Shown here: positions 1-7,793 of the stretch, in pieces
Layout: each line of letters starts with the position of its first letter
Numbering within the stretch: position 1 is the stretch's first letter
DNA from: Phoronis ovalis
Lineage: Eukaryota; Phoronida; Phoronidae
DNA length: 10,299 bases
Reading direction: 5' to 3'
Assembly (NCBI GenBank): GCA_028565635.1
Contig: JAOXYB010065378.1
Coordinates: forward strand, 1 to 10,299
The notes under the pieces: generated by a model
Database searches by the model: none
Told to the model about the DNA's origin: nothing
What the model saw: the letters and a program-made list of their open reading frames with translations, nothing else
Made by a program: the position numbers and the translations under genes

Positions 1-62
1 TATATATGTGTGTGTATGTGTATGCGTATGTGTGTGTGTATGTGCGTGAGTGTGTGCGTGTA
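1..62. repeat. Interrupted TG/TA microsatellite
   Basis: The first 62 bases are almost pure alternating pyrimidine-purine sequence made of TG dinucleotides interrupted by TA, CG and one GA step. It begins at the window edge, so the tract may continue to the left. Such tracts mutate by slippage and can adopt left-handed DNA. No coding role is seen. Confidence 0.85.
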
Positions 63-637
63 CTCTTTGTATCTAGAGACCTTAATATACTATTTGCACT
101 ATTTCTGTTTTAAAAATTTTAACTGGTTAAAGCTTTTATGAAGTCAGATTTAAAAAAAACTAGTTCTATGTATAACTAAAGGAGACCTGTATAGAAAGTG
201 TCTGACTGTAGCGCCCTCAAGTGCATGCAAATAGTCTATTGCAGCAATGAGGTGTTTGATTCTTATTTTTCCTGTGAATATGAGGTGTGTTTTATTGTTC
301 TTTAATTTGTTATTTGTCAAAACCGAATATCCCAATAGCGTTGACATGTTAAAGATATTGTGTTATCTTGCTGACATAGCTTATTTTCATTTAAATATGT
401 TTGATGCATTGTTTACACAATAAAAGGTCAAAAGCAAAAGCAAGGTATGACATAAAACTTGAAAATTCCAGCTATTCCCAGACTAAGTAAATTCACTCGT
501 TAGTGTTCCGTGCTCTTAGCTAACATCTGGGGTTAACAGCTACAATTTTCAATTATTATCTCGAAAAGCAGAAATTAATTAATATCTTTATTGTCTAGGA
601 ATTCTAGGCACACATCCAATTGCAGCATACAATAAAA
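63..637. other. Non-coding stretch, A+T-rich
   Basis: No convincing exon is seen on either strand. The only long open frame (150-347, minus strand) has low-complexity, K/N/I/L-rich content typical of A+T-rich DNA and lacks any recognisable motif. An octamer-type motif ATGCAAAT lies at 225-232, next to the string TAGCGCCCTC at 209-218. Both may be fragments of dispersed repeats, but this cannot be shown from one window. Confidence 0.5.
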
Positions 638-730
638 ATGGAAAAAGCCGCGGTGATCGTCTGTCTATCTGTTTTACGTTTTAAGAGTTGTCCCCGTAGT
701 CCTTCAGTTGACATTTATGAAACAGTTTGA
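638..730 (+). CDS. Weak signal-peptide-like short ORF (possible first exon)
   Basis: This is a 30-codon ORF with an ATG in good Kozak context (A at -3, G at +4) and a CCAAT string 18-22 bases upstream. Its N-terminus looks like a secretory signal: residues 1-3 MEK, then the hydrophobic run AAVIVCLSVL at 4-13. A GT at 696 would end an exon of 58 bases in phase 1, which matches the phase-1 acceptor at 2311. Against it, the donor (CCCC before GTAGTC) is a poor match to consensus, and direct splicing to 2311 would give a receptor with almost no ectodomain. Short hydrophobic ORFs arise easily by chance. It is listed as a candidate only. Confidence 0.15.
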   Translation: MEKAAVIVCLSVLRFKSCPRSPSVDIYETV

Positions 731-790
731 CAGTAAACGTTTATGACCCACGTTTGGAACTACTACACATTATTATCGTTTGCAACCAAA

Positions 791-1180
791 TACGATCCTG
801 TGGTATTTCATACGATCCGGTGGTATATTTCATACGATCCGGTGGTATATTTCATACGATCCTGTGGTATTTCATACGATCCTGTGGTATATTTCATACG
901 ATCCTGTGGTATTTCATACGATCCTGTGGTATTTCATACGATCCTGTGGTATATTTCATACGATCCTGTGGTAATTCATACGATCCTGTGGTATTTCATA
1001 CGATCCTGTGGTATTTCATACGATCCTGTGGTATTTCATACGATCCTGTGGTATATTTCATACGATCCTGTGGTAATTCATACGATCCTGTGGTATTTCA
1101 TACGATCCTGTGGTATTTCATACGATCCTGTGGTATTTCATACGATCCTGTGGTATTTCATACGAACCTGTGGTATTTCG
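791..1180. repeat. Minisatellite, 19 tandem units of 20 or 22 bp
   Basis: There are nineteen head-to-tail units. The 20-bp consensus is TACGATCCTGTGGTATTTCA. Units 2, 3, 5, 8 and 13 are 22 bp because of one extra TA/AT step before TTTCA; the total is 14x20 + 5x22 = 390 bp. Variants: units 2 and 3 carry CCGG in place of CCTG, units 9 and 14 carry GTAATTCA, and the last unit has two substitutions and marks the degenerate right edge. Units 8-12 (937-1038) and 13-17 (1039-1140) are identical 102-bp blocks, so the array grew partly by duplication of five units at once. No unit contains a stop codon in any forward frame, which produces long overlapping open frames across the array that are not evidence of a protein. 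Confidence 0.97.
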
Positions 1181-1196
1181 TTTGTGACGTTTGTGA
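1179..1196. repeat. 9-bp tandem duplication at minisatellite edge
   Basis: The string CGTTTGTGA occurs twice head to tail (1179-1187 and 1188-1196), directly abutting the last degenerate minisatellite unit. It is probably a replication-slippage product at the array boundary. Confidence 0.8.
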
Positions 1197-1262
1197 CGGA
1201 CATTATGGGTTTGGTTATGTTGCAATGTGCTGTTAGAAGTACGTGCGTAAAGTCACAATCAT

Positions 1263-1540
1263 ATTCCGTGGAATACGTTAACATCACCCACTTTTATAAA
1301 ATAAAAAATTGTGAATAGCTTGAGGTTTACCCCTTTTTTATCCCCGAAATAGACGTTGCGGCCTCATATTTCGATCGGTATATTGGTAGATATTTAGTTA
1401 CTTAGCAACTTATTTTTTTCCGCTTTCTTGTGAGTATTCCAGGTGCATGTATATGAAGAACGTTTTATAACTAATGTCCTTTAATACATGTTCGTTTTTC
1501 TGCTAAAATCCGTGAATATCTTCAGAAAAATAATTTGAAA
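1263..1540. repeat. Diverged direct repeat, copy A
   Basis: This is the left member of a pair of diverged copies about 338-341 bp apart (the other is 1601-1880). Shared landmarks in the same order are GTGGAAT at 1268, ACTTTTATAAAA near 1290, TTTTTATCCCC near 1335, TTTCGA with a G/T-rich stretch near 1368, CTTAGCAAC at 1401, CTTTCTTGTGAGTATTCC near 1424, and TTTTTCTGCTAAAA at 1495. Just to the right, TTAGCAG (1552-1558) is the reverse complement of CTGCTAA (1500-1506), giving a possible terminal stem. No transposase or coding frame is conserved between the copies. It may be a MITE-like element or a segmental tandem duplication. Confidence 0.8.
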
Positions 1541-1600
1541 TATTTGGAAAATTAGCAGATAACACGAGTTACCCTAAAAGCAGAAATGAGCAGAGATACT

Positions 1601-1880
1601 TTTTTGTGGAATCCGTTGACATCACCGACTTTTATAAAAAAATGACCTTTTAAACATTTTGAGATGCACAACTTTTTATCCCCAGAATCAGATTCAAAAT
1701 AATCTATGTCCGAACATTTCGACCGCCATTGGTGGAAATTTAGCTGCTTAGCAACAATTTTTTACGCTTTCTTGTGAGTATTCCTTTTTTTCCTTGTGAA
1801 TAATATCACCTGTATGCTTGTTTTTAGTATGCTTGTTTTTCTGCTAAAAATCAGTGAATATATTCAGAATAAGCGTGAAA
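1601..1880. repeat. Diverged direct repeat, copy B
   Basis: This is the right member of the pair, with the same ordered landmarks as copy A: GTGGAAT at 1606, ACTTTTATAAAA, TTTTTATCCCC, TTTCGA, GCTTAGCAAC, CTTTCTTGTGAGTATTCC and TTTTTCTGCTAAAA. It differs by small indels. One is an extra segment near 1685-1712 containing AGAATCAGATTC; another is a 15-bp-period duplication in which TATGCTTGTTTTT occurs at 1813-1825 and again at 1828-1840. An open frame through this copy (about 1814-1990) is interrupted in copy A, so it is not a conserved protein. Confidence 0.8.
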
Positions 1881-1934
1881 CGTTTTTTTTATCAAATACC
1901 TGCCATGGGGGCATTTTAATTTTTGATTTTTTTT

Positions 1935-2066
1935 CGAATCTGAATCTGATTCTGAGTTTGAATCTGAATTTAGTTCTGACTTTACGTTGAATCTGATTCT
2001 GATTCTGAAACTTAATTCCGACTTTACGTTAAATCTGATTCTGAATCTGAATCTGGTTCTGCCTTT
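1935..2066. repeat. GAATCT / GATTCT simple-sequence array
   Basis: The tract is built from six-base steps GAATCT, GATTCT and close variants. A higher-order copy is visible: GACTTTACGTT occurs at 1978-1988 and 2020-2030, each followed by the same hexamer pattern, a 42-bp period. The hexamers GAATCT and GATTCT are near-inversions of each other, so the array can fold on itself. It lies about 245 bp upstream of the transmembrane-exon acceptor, in what is probably intron. Confidence 0.85.
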
Positions 2067-2310
2067 AGGTACGTGTTATACGTTTACTATGGCCGATTGT
2101 ACCGCATAGTTTGGGCTAAACGGGTGTCATCTATGTATTAAGTAACAAAAAAACAAATATCCGCCTATGTACCATTGCCGTCACTCAATGAATGTGCGCG
2201 ACGTTTCATTTTATACACATCATAAATACCTTTAAATAATGTATTAATAGGCGTTCATAGTTATCTCATGTTCATAGTTATAAATAAAAGAATCCATATT
2301 ATCATTTCAG
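2067..2310 (+). other. Presumed intron 3' end with splice acceptor
   Basis: This stretch has no sustained open frame. A 12-bp direct repeat GTTCATAGTTAT lies at 2253-2264 and 2270-2281. The final bases, TATTATCATTTCAG, form a plausible splice acceptor with AG at 2309-2310. A short in-frame ATG at 2268 precedes the acceptor, but the sequence between them reads like intron and is not taken as the protein start. Confidence 0.6.
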
Positions 2311-3149
2311 ATAATTTGTCTACGATTCCAAACACATTTCCTGAATCTGCATCAACATATATTGTGATTATCATTACCATTCTCCTAGCTTTAATTGCTG
2401 GAGTGATATTCATTGTTTGGTGGAAACGCAGGAAACACAAAGCAAATCAAGAAGCTCCTGACAAAGCAAGTAGCATATGTTCGCCTGAAAGTAAATGTTC
2501 ATCGCCTGGTATTCAAAAGATCAGTAACGAAAAGGTACTCCTAATTAACCCAGGTAATCAGACTGTAAAACAGCAAGACACCAAATCGAGTGTTCAAAGT
2601 GATATGCAAGATTACCAAGTCGATACCACAACAAGCGTCAGTCATCCAATCAAACCAGTAAACGATAAGAGCGCAATGCACACTGATGCAAAGGGACTCC
2701 CAAGTTTCACAAATATGAAACACCAAGCCAATGTATGGGCAACTAGAACTATGACTCGCCTACAGGAAAACCAAATGTTAAATCAAACAGGTCTTGAGGC
2801 ACTTAGAGATAGAAAAGTGACATTGCCAAGTTTCAAAAACTCTTCTCATCTCACAGTGGCGGGCCGTTTACCAGTTACATCTCATTCAATTAAAGATCAA
2901 GGGAGTGGAAAACTGTCCGATTCAGACACCACAGATTCCCTCACATGTAGCACCATTACAAGCAGTAGTTGTGGGTCAACTATGCTGTCGGCTCCATTGA
3001 GTGTTGAATCGAGCTATTTGCTACAACAAGACCAGATACCAAACGTTGATTCAAGAATCAGAAATCCAACCGAACGAGAACAAAATGATGACGACACATT
3101 CAATGACTCCAGTACCCCTGAATCAACATGCGGCTTTTCTATCATTTAA
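2311..3149 (+). CDS. Terminal exon: transmembrane anchor and cytoplasmic tail of a single-pass receptor
   Basis: This is the last coding exon of a single-pass membrane protein, 3' part only; the extracellular exons must lie upstream, probably outside the window. The acceptor splits a codon after its first base (phase 1), as is usual for Ig-superfamily exons. Counting the split codon as residue 1, the exon encodes 279 residues. Residues 2-16 are a short stem with one NLS glycosylation sequon, 17-38 a transmembrane helix (YIVIII through VWW), and 39-44 the stop-transfer KRRKHK. The tail, 39-279, is polar and Ser/Thr/Asn/Gln-rich, with an LPSF motif at 131-134 and again at 172-175 (approximate), a Ser/Thr-rich acidic patch around 203-235, only two tyrosines (102 and 236), and a C-terminus ending SII. 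No kinase, TIR or death domain and no ITIM or ITAM is present. Ligand and signalling role are unknown; a surface-receptor role is inferred from topology and the neighbouring Ig exon. Confidence 0.8.
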
Positions 3150-3197
3150 CATAATATATAATACAATTGCGAAAATATCAATTTGTACTGTTTTACA

Positions 3198-3255
3198 TAT
3201 TGTATACTGTCAACATTATATTTAATTGCGTATTGTATGCTGTCAACATTATATT
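3198..3255. repeat. Two-copy 33-bp-period repeat in predicted 3' UTR
   Basis: A 25-base segment at 3198-3222 recurs at 3231-3255 with one difference (an A to G change in TATACTGT versus TATGCTGT). Both copies contain CTGTCAACATTATATT. It is a local duplication within the predicted 3' UTR. Confidence 0.85.
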
Positions 3256-3295
3256 AAACTTGTCTAGTAAAATTAAAAGCGTTAACTATAACGAA

Positions 3296-3301
3296 AATAA
3301 A
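3296..3301 (+). terminator. Canonical polyadenylation signal AATAAA
   Basis: AATAAA lies 147 bases after the stop codon of the membrane-anchor exon. It sits in sequence without other exons, so it is the most likely cleavage/polyadenylation signal for that gene. In DNA this A+T-rich, isolated AATAAA hexamers are common, so the call rests on position. Confidence 0.55.
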
Positions 3302-3449
3302 ATATAAAGTAATATTTATGCTTTAAGATTTCATAATAATAATATCCGTCATTGTAGATATCGACTGGATGAAGAATTGAAGTTAAACCAGTCTTTATTT
3401 AATTGTCGTCCATGGAAATACTTTACACTTTTCACATTTCTCTTTATAG

Positions 3450-3571
3450 AGTGTCCAATGCAAAATGTTAGTGCGTTTATATTATCCAAAACTTTTAATA
3501 GCTGCTTTGACGAAAATAGGCGTGAAACCTGTGCAGAAAGTATATATCATTTTCTCACGTGTTATAAGCAG
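3450..3571 (+). CDS. Candidate exon encoding a small four-cysteine segment
   Basis: A pyrimidine-rich tract ending TTCTCTTTATAG gives an acceptor at 3448-3449. The open frame that follows splits its first codon in phase 1, like the two strong exons here. It encodes about 41 residues with four cysteines; key parts are ECPMQNVSAF, then NSCFDENRRETCAES, then HFLTCYKQ. The spacing is Cys, about 15 residues, Cys, 8, Cys, 10, Cys, resembling a small disulfide-stabilised extracellular module. It could end at a GTATAT donor at 3572 (phase 0) or read on three codons to a TAG at 3578-3580. The family is not recognised. It may be an alternative terminal exon, an exon of the downstream gene, or a chance frame; no AATAAA follows closely. 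Confidence 0.3.
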
Positions 3572-3580
3572 GTATATTAG

Positions 3581-5130
3581 ATGCCACCTATAACACAGGT
3601 TATACATTATGCAGTATCAAATATTGTCCGATCCGTTAAACAGCTTTGAAAAAGTATAATTGATTAATACTAATTTTATGATGGATAAAACGCAAAGTTG
3701 AACTTATTTGATTAAATCGGGTCTCCAATACGCAAATGATTTGATCATACTCATCGAATCAGCATCTCAATCACAGTGCGCTTTAAATTCTTTACAAGAT
3801 TATTATAATTATAATAAGGGCGCGAGTATGTTACTCATGAGTATCGTAACAATGCGTGTAGGTCTGTAAACATAAATTAAATTAAAAGTTGTTTGCAAAG
3901 CTACAGATATTAATTAATTTAGAGCTGAAGTGAGAAGTACATGCATTTCAGCAATATTTGTGAATTCCAAAACAAATGTAATATTGACCCCACTGCATCT
4001 TAAATGCCCTTAACTGTAAAAAAGAAGTCTCTTTTATTCCTGATTATTAATTAATATGCTATCTTCTGCCTGTATACAATATTCCACGGTGTATGTATAA
4101 GAATTAACATTTAACGTGTCTCAAATGAAATGCCGATCTCCTAGATTTCAAATACAAAAAACATATTAATAACCCAAGTTCCTGGTGTGATGATCAACTA
4201 TATAACTTGTTTAACGTTGGATTTTAAAATATTTACTTCACGCTAATACATGTAATGCTAGTATAAACTGGATCATATGTGGTATATAATAGATAACCTC
4301 TCCCGGTGTCTACATTACTAAATTTCTAATCAGTTTCTAAAAAAATATTATTTCGGTCACTGAAACGCCATTTGAATTGTAACATAACATAACGATCTGC
4401 TCGCTGTAGTCACCGCTTGGTGTCGCCTAACTCAATGAAGGTCCTGTCTTCGGAATTGGCCCATTCAGCAACAGATCAGTCACATATTATCTCACGGCAC
4501 ACAACCGGGTCCTATTCATCAGTAGCTTTTCATTTTGTCAGATTCTGAACAAACTGGGTACCATTTTTTTCTTCCTACTTATTTACGGTGATCCACAAAT
4601 GCACAGTTCGACCTTAACTATATTTTTAATCGAGAGAAATATCAACGCATACAACCCTTAGTTGAAATTTCCCGCGATTATACTGTACTTTAAAAGTATT
4701 CGTAAATCTTGTACCTACCCAAGACCTAGCTTTTATCATGTACAAATTAACGGGACAAATTAGGCATCTTTAATAGTCATAGTTTACGGCCCTCATCTGG
4801 TGTTAGACCAAAGTATGCTTCACATGTGAAATAATATGTTTTAATCTTGATACGGAGAAAATACGAGTGTATAAATGCCTGATGATTTGAGTAATTGCAC
4901 TTTTTACGAAAAATCACTAATCGTCCCCGTTGTGTGCTGTCAGTCCCGTTTTTAACCCGTTACCTTTCTATGGTAAGCATATTTGAACCTGGTATTTGTA
5001 TTGACACACCCTGGTTAGACACTGATTATATTGAAGCATATCTGCTGGTGTCGAGAGCCGCAGAAGTGATACTAATTATATAATAACGAAAAGTTAATCC
5101 CGATATTAAGTAATATTATTGTCTCTATAC
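3581..5130. other. Gene-poor stretch with short palindromes
   Basis: No convincing exon is seen on either strand. It holds a perfect 18-bp A/T palindrome (TTATTATAATTATAATAA, 3800-3817) and a 12-bp palindrome (TACTCATGAGTA, 3832-3843). A 37-codon ATG frame at about 4436-4549 and an open frame at 4895-5083 without an ATG near its start show no recognisable motif. It is probably intergenic DNA between two receptor genes, or the first intron of the second. Confidence 0.5.
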
Positions 5131-5132
5131 AG

Positions 5133-5317
5133 TGCGCGTGTCCTATTTAAAGTACATATGCACAGATGAACATTGTACATGCTACATTTCTATTAATAAA
5201 ACTAACATCGTTCTATTACACTGCTGTACTATTTATTCCGGCCTAAATATACATCTGAAGGCATATGTTCCGTTTTCATTTCCTTTGCTGTGGAACATAA
5301 TAATGAAGTATGTATAA
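5133..5317 (+). other. Very weak terminal-exon-like open frame
   Basis: An acceptor-like string (ATTGTCTCTATACAG, AG at 5131-5132) precedes a frame of about 61 codons that is again entered in phase 1. The frame ends at TAA 5315-5317, and AATAAA follows at 5321-5326. The encoded segment is Cys- and hydrophobic-rich but matches no family known to me, and a polyadenylation signal four bases after the stop would leave an abnormally short 3' UTR. It is most likely chance; it is listed because the three signals coincide. Confidence 0.12.
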
Positions 5318-5342
5318 TATAATAAATTGTTTTTGCGCTCAA

Positions 5343-5435
5343 ATGAGAGTTATGCGCGCGCTCTCGTTTCTGGCCATATCTTACATATGCCACTTACATA
5401 CACGAAATACTATAACGCTTCATGTCTTTCCCTAA
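5343..5435 (+). other. Signal-peptide-like short ORF, no matching donor
   Basis: This ATG frame of 30 codons starts MRVMRALSFLAISYIC, a basic n-region followed by a hydrophobic core, which is a fair signal-peptide shape. It is the best candidate for the first exon of the gene owning the Ig exon at 8162, since it lies upstream on the same strand. However, the frame reaches TAA at 5433-5435 just before the nearest good donor (GTAAGC at 5440), and no phase-1 donor lies within it. It could be a decayed first exon or chance. Confidence 0.15.
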
Positions 5436-5470
5436 CCTTGTAAGCACTGGAATACAAGATGACAAAGATT

Positions 5471-5496
5471 CGTATTTCCCTTTTTAATAGGTAAGT
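5471..5496 (+). promoter_or_regulatory. Juxtaposed splice acceptor and donor (possible recursive splice site)
   Basis: A pyrimidine tract (TATTTCCCTTTTTAATAG) ends in AG at 5489-5490 and is followed directly by a perfect GTAAGT donor (5491-5496). This AG/GTAAGT fusion is the arrangement known for recursive (ratcheting) splice points in long animal introns. Alternatively it is simply the donor of a short upstream exon: an ATG at 5459 gives MTKIRISLFN ending in phase 2, which would not fit the phase-1 Ig exon. The function is unproven. Confidence 0.25.
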
Positions 5497-6350
5497 TAAT
5501 ACAAAAGTTTGAAAATCAGGTAGCGATCTTCTATTATTTACTGCAACAACATATGCATGAAAAGACGACTTGTACCATCCGGAAACAGCTACAGTTATAC
5601 CAATTAATAAAATAAAAACTCTTCGTGTTTTACTGGATCAGGTATTTGAGTAAAAGAAATTTGTATGTAGTTGTGTACGATTAATGAAGTTAAATATACG
5701 TTAGATAATAAGTTCAGAGAAAATAAATGAAAATGGGTATACAGGGCTGCCATCTATCCGAAGATAAGAGACTCACAGCCTCGTTCACATTAGACGGGAT
5801 TCAGGAAACATTTAATAGCGAGGGGAGACAGTTTCCGTAAAATAAAAGAATGAAGTATCCAATGCAAGATTATGTTTGTTGAATCAAATAGGAAAACTTG
5901 AAAAACTCCTCACTTTGATTATGTATTTCAGAGACTGATAGTACAAGGCGGTCATATTTGCAGAGTAGTTTTATAGAATTGGATTTCAAAACACGTCACC
6001 ACATCGAGTGCTGATCAGTGACCACCAAGCTTGATAGATGGCATGTTTCCAAGAATTACTTTTTTATTGCTTTTATATTTTAGAAAATGTGCACACAGGT
6101 AAATAATATTTTTCAGATAGATGGATTACGTTATTAGCCATCAAGTGCTTACTGAAGTGCTGAAAAATAGTTAGCTTCCCCATGAGATGAGGTTCATTGG
6201 CATTTTGGTTAGGAGAGATATACATTTTTTCAAAATGGTAGTTCGGGGCGTTGGCTTCGACATGTTTATATATGAAAAATGTATTGCTCTTTGCAATTTA
6301 ACAAACAATTAAACGTACAGATAATTTCCTTTCCTGGGACTCAAGGAGAC

Positions 6351-6455
6351 ATGTTTAAGTATAACATTAATTACACTTGCATGGTACCTAAATGCGTAAC
6401 ACAGTGCAAAGAAACCTACAACCATTGCTTACAAAATGTTAAAATAACTCAATGA
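6351..6455 (+). other. Short Cys-containing ORF of unknown status
   Basis: The 34-codon frame starts with ATG and includes CMVPKCVTQCKETYNHC, with cysteines spaced 4, 3 and 6 residues apart. The frame stays open upstream to a stop at 6273, with another ATG at 6279 that would make it 58 codons. No signal peptide, splice context or family match is seen. It could be a small peptide gene, a relic exon or chance; chance is favoured. Confidence 0.1.
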
Positions 6456-7771
6456 TTTGTTGATATAATAACATGAAATTTTCAGGAAATGTTTAAATTT
6501 CTTGTCCTTTTATTTAAAAAAAATGGTACAACTATGACTCGCCACTAGGAATGGCTCCAAGGACATCCGTATATCATTATAGCGTCACATAGCACAAAGT
6601 CCAGGTCCAATTTTATTAGTTAGGGGCAAACCTGTTGTGACGAGCTATCATCAAATGTGTAATAAGTTTTGCAAGGTGAATTTTTTAAATTTTTCATAAA
6701 GGGAAATAACATATTGGAGAAAAGATATTTACATGATATTGGGAAATAAAGTAAAAGTTACTCTATGTAGTTCATGGTGTTCACAATCACAATGGATGAT
6801 TTTATGAATGTGTAAAAATTGTTATAACATTTTAACAGTGACCAGCATCGTCGAGTAAAACTAAATACTAGAAATTATTAAGACATTTATGGAGAATGCA
6901 ATGACGTGTTTGAATAATCATGGGTGTTGATATCAAAGATCGGATATATTGGCGACCGACTGCATTTGTAGCGTTATTTTTGAAGGAGTAAAGTTAGAAT
7001 TTAGAATAGTAAAGAATTAAACATATATTTGAAAAACTGTCAGCTGTTTTTCGGTTAATAAACAAAATCAAAATTTTATATATAATCGTGAGCCAACAGT
7101 TTAGGCTTGATGCCCGCCGATAATCATTATTGTTAACCCACTACTTAACGTGAACAAGGTGTCACTAACATGACATAATAAGCTATTCACTTACATGCAT
7201 CTTAAAAAAATACTTTTCAATCAAGTCTTAAGTTATAGGCATTTATGTTGGTGGCTCTGAAAGCTGACATTATAACCTTTATTACCCATAATAAAAAGCG
7301 CTGATGACATCGGAGATGTACAAGATTTGCATGTAACAATATAGGAACCATATATTTTTTCACTGATACACACCCATAACAATGCTAAAATGTAGTTATT
7401 TGCTTTAAATATGCATTAAACTATACTATATTACTGCCCGAGAACTAAAATATAAGTTATCGTAATATATTTACCATACAAAGCATACAACCTTGTTCAC
7501 CTCTGATGTCAGTGCGCTTTGCATTAAGTAAAAATAATACAAATTTAAAATATGGCAGCTTCCAAAGCCATCAACGTAAACGCCCGCGGCTTCAAAATGA
7601 ATTTAATAATTCTTGAAAATCTAACGGAGTCATGTGGCTTATGAATGTTAGTGGATGTAAAAACCAATAGCAAACCTATTGTAATATGTTGTCAATTTTG
7701 TACAGTTTTAGAACATGCCAAAAAATATAATGAAATATCTTACAGAAATACACGCTAAATTCCGGTATAAT

Positions 7772-7793
7772 TATACAGGATATATACAGGATA
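7772..7793. repeat. 11-bp tandem pair
   Basis: TATACAGGATA occurs twice head to tail (7772-7782 and 7783-7793). It is a small slippage duplication just before a TATATAAA string. Confidence 0.85.

Larger units (their letters stand above)
3150..3310 (+). other. Predicted 3' UTR
   Basis: The A+T-rich sequence between the stop codon at 3147-3149 and just beyond the AATAAA signal is taken as the 3' untranslated region of the membrane-anchor exon. It contains a two-copy 33-bp repeat (listed separately). Transcript evidence would be needed to fix its end. Confidence 0.5.

Noticed and set aside
150-347. Minus-strand open frame of 65 codons.
   Set aside because: It has low-complexity, A+T-driven content, no motif, no splice or promoter context, and is about the length expected by chance.
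727-1318. Overlapping open frames of 169 and 191 codons across the minisatellite, giving repetitive Tyr/Asp/Pro/Val/Phe-rich peptides.
   Set aside because: The 20/22-bp unit has no stop in any forward frame, so all frames stay open automatically. The peptides shift frame with each unit, and nothing coding-like extends beyond the array.
1796-1990. Frame with a signal-peptide-like MLVFSMLVFLLKIS start.
   Set aside because: The hydrophobic part comes from a 15-bp tandem duplication inside repeat copy B and the end from the GAATCT array; copy A has a stop at the equivalent place.
2541-2726. Minus-strand open frame opposite the tail exon.
   Set aside because: It is a shadow of the well-supported plus-strand exon and has no independent support.
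3001-3225. Plus-strand frame overlapping the end of the tail exon.
   Set aside because: It is out of frame with the real exon and runs into the predicted 3' UTR; it reads as a shadow.
4895-5083. 62-codon open frame with a GTAAGC donor-like site inside (about 4973).
   Set aside because: There is no ATG near its start, no acceptor of quality and no recognisable domain. The isolated donor-like site is not enough.
5749-6042. Inverted repeat GCCATCTATC / GATAGATGGC about 285 bases apart, considered as MITE ends.
   Set aside because: Matches of 10-11 bases are expected several times in a window this size, and no target-site duplication flanks the pair.
7506-7647. Two overlapping ATG frames of 36 and 30 codons in a slightly GC-richer patch.
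   Set aside because: Neither shows a signal peptide, domain, or suitable splice site, and they overlap in different frames.
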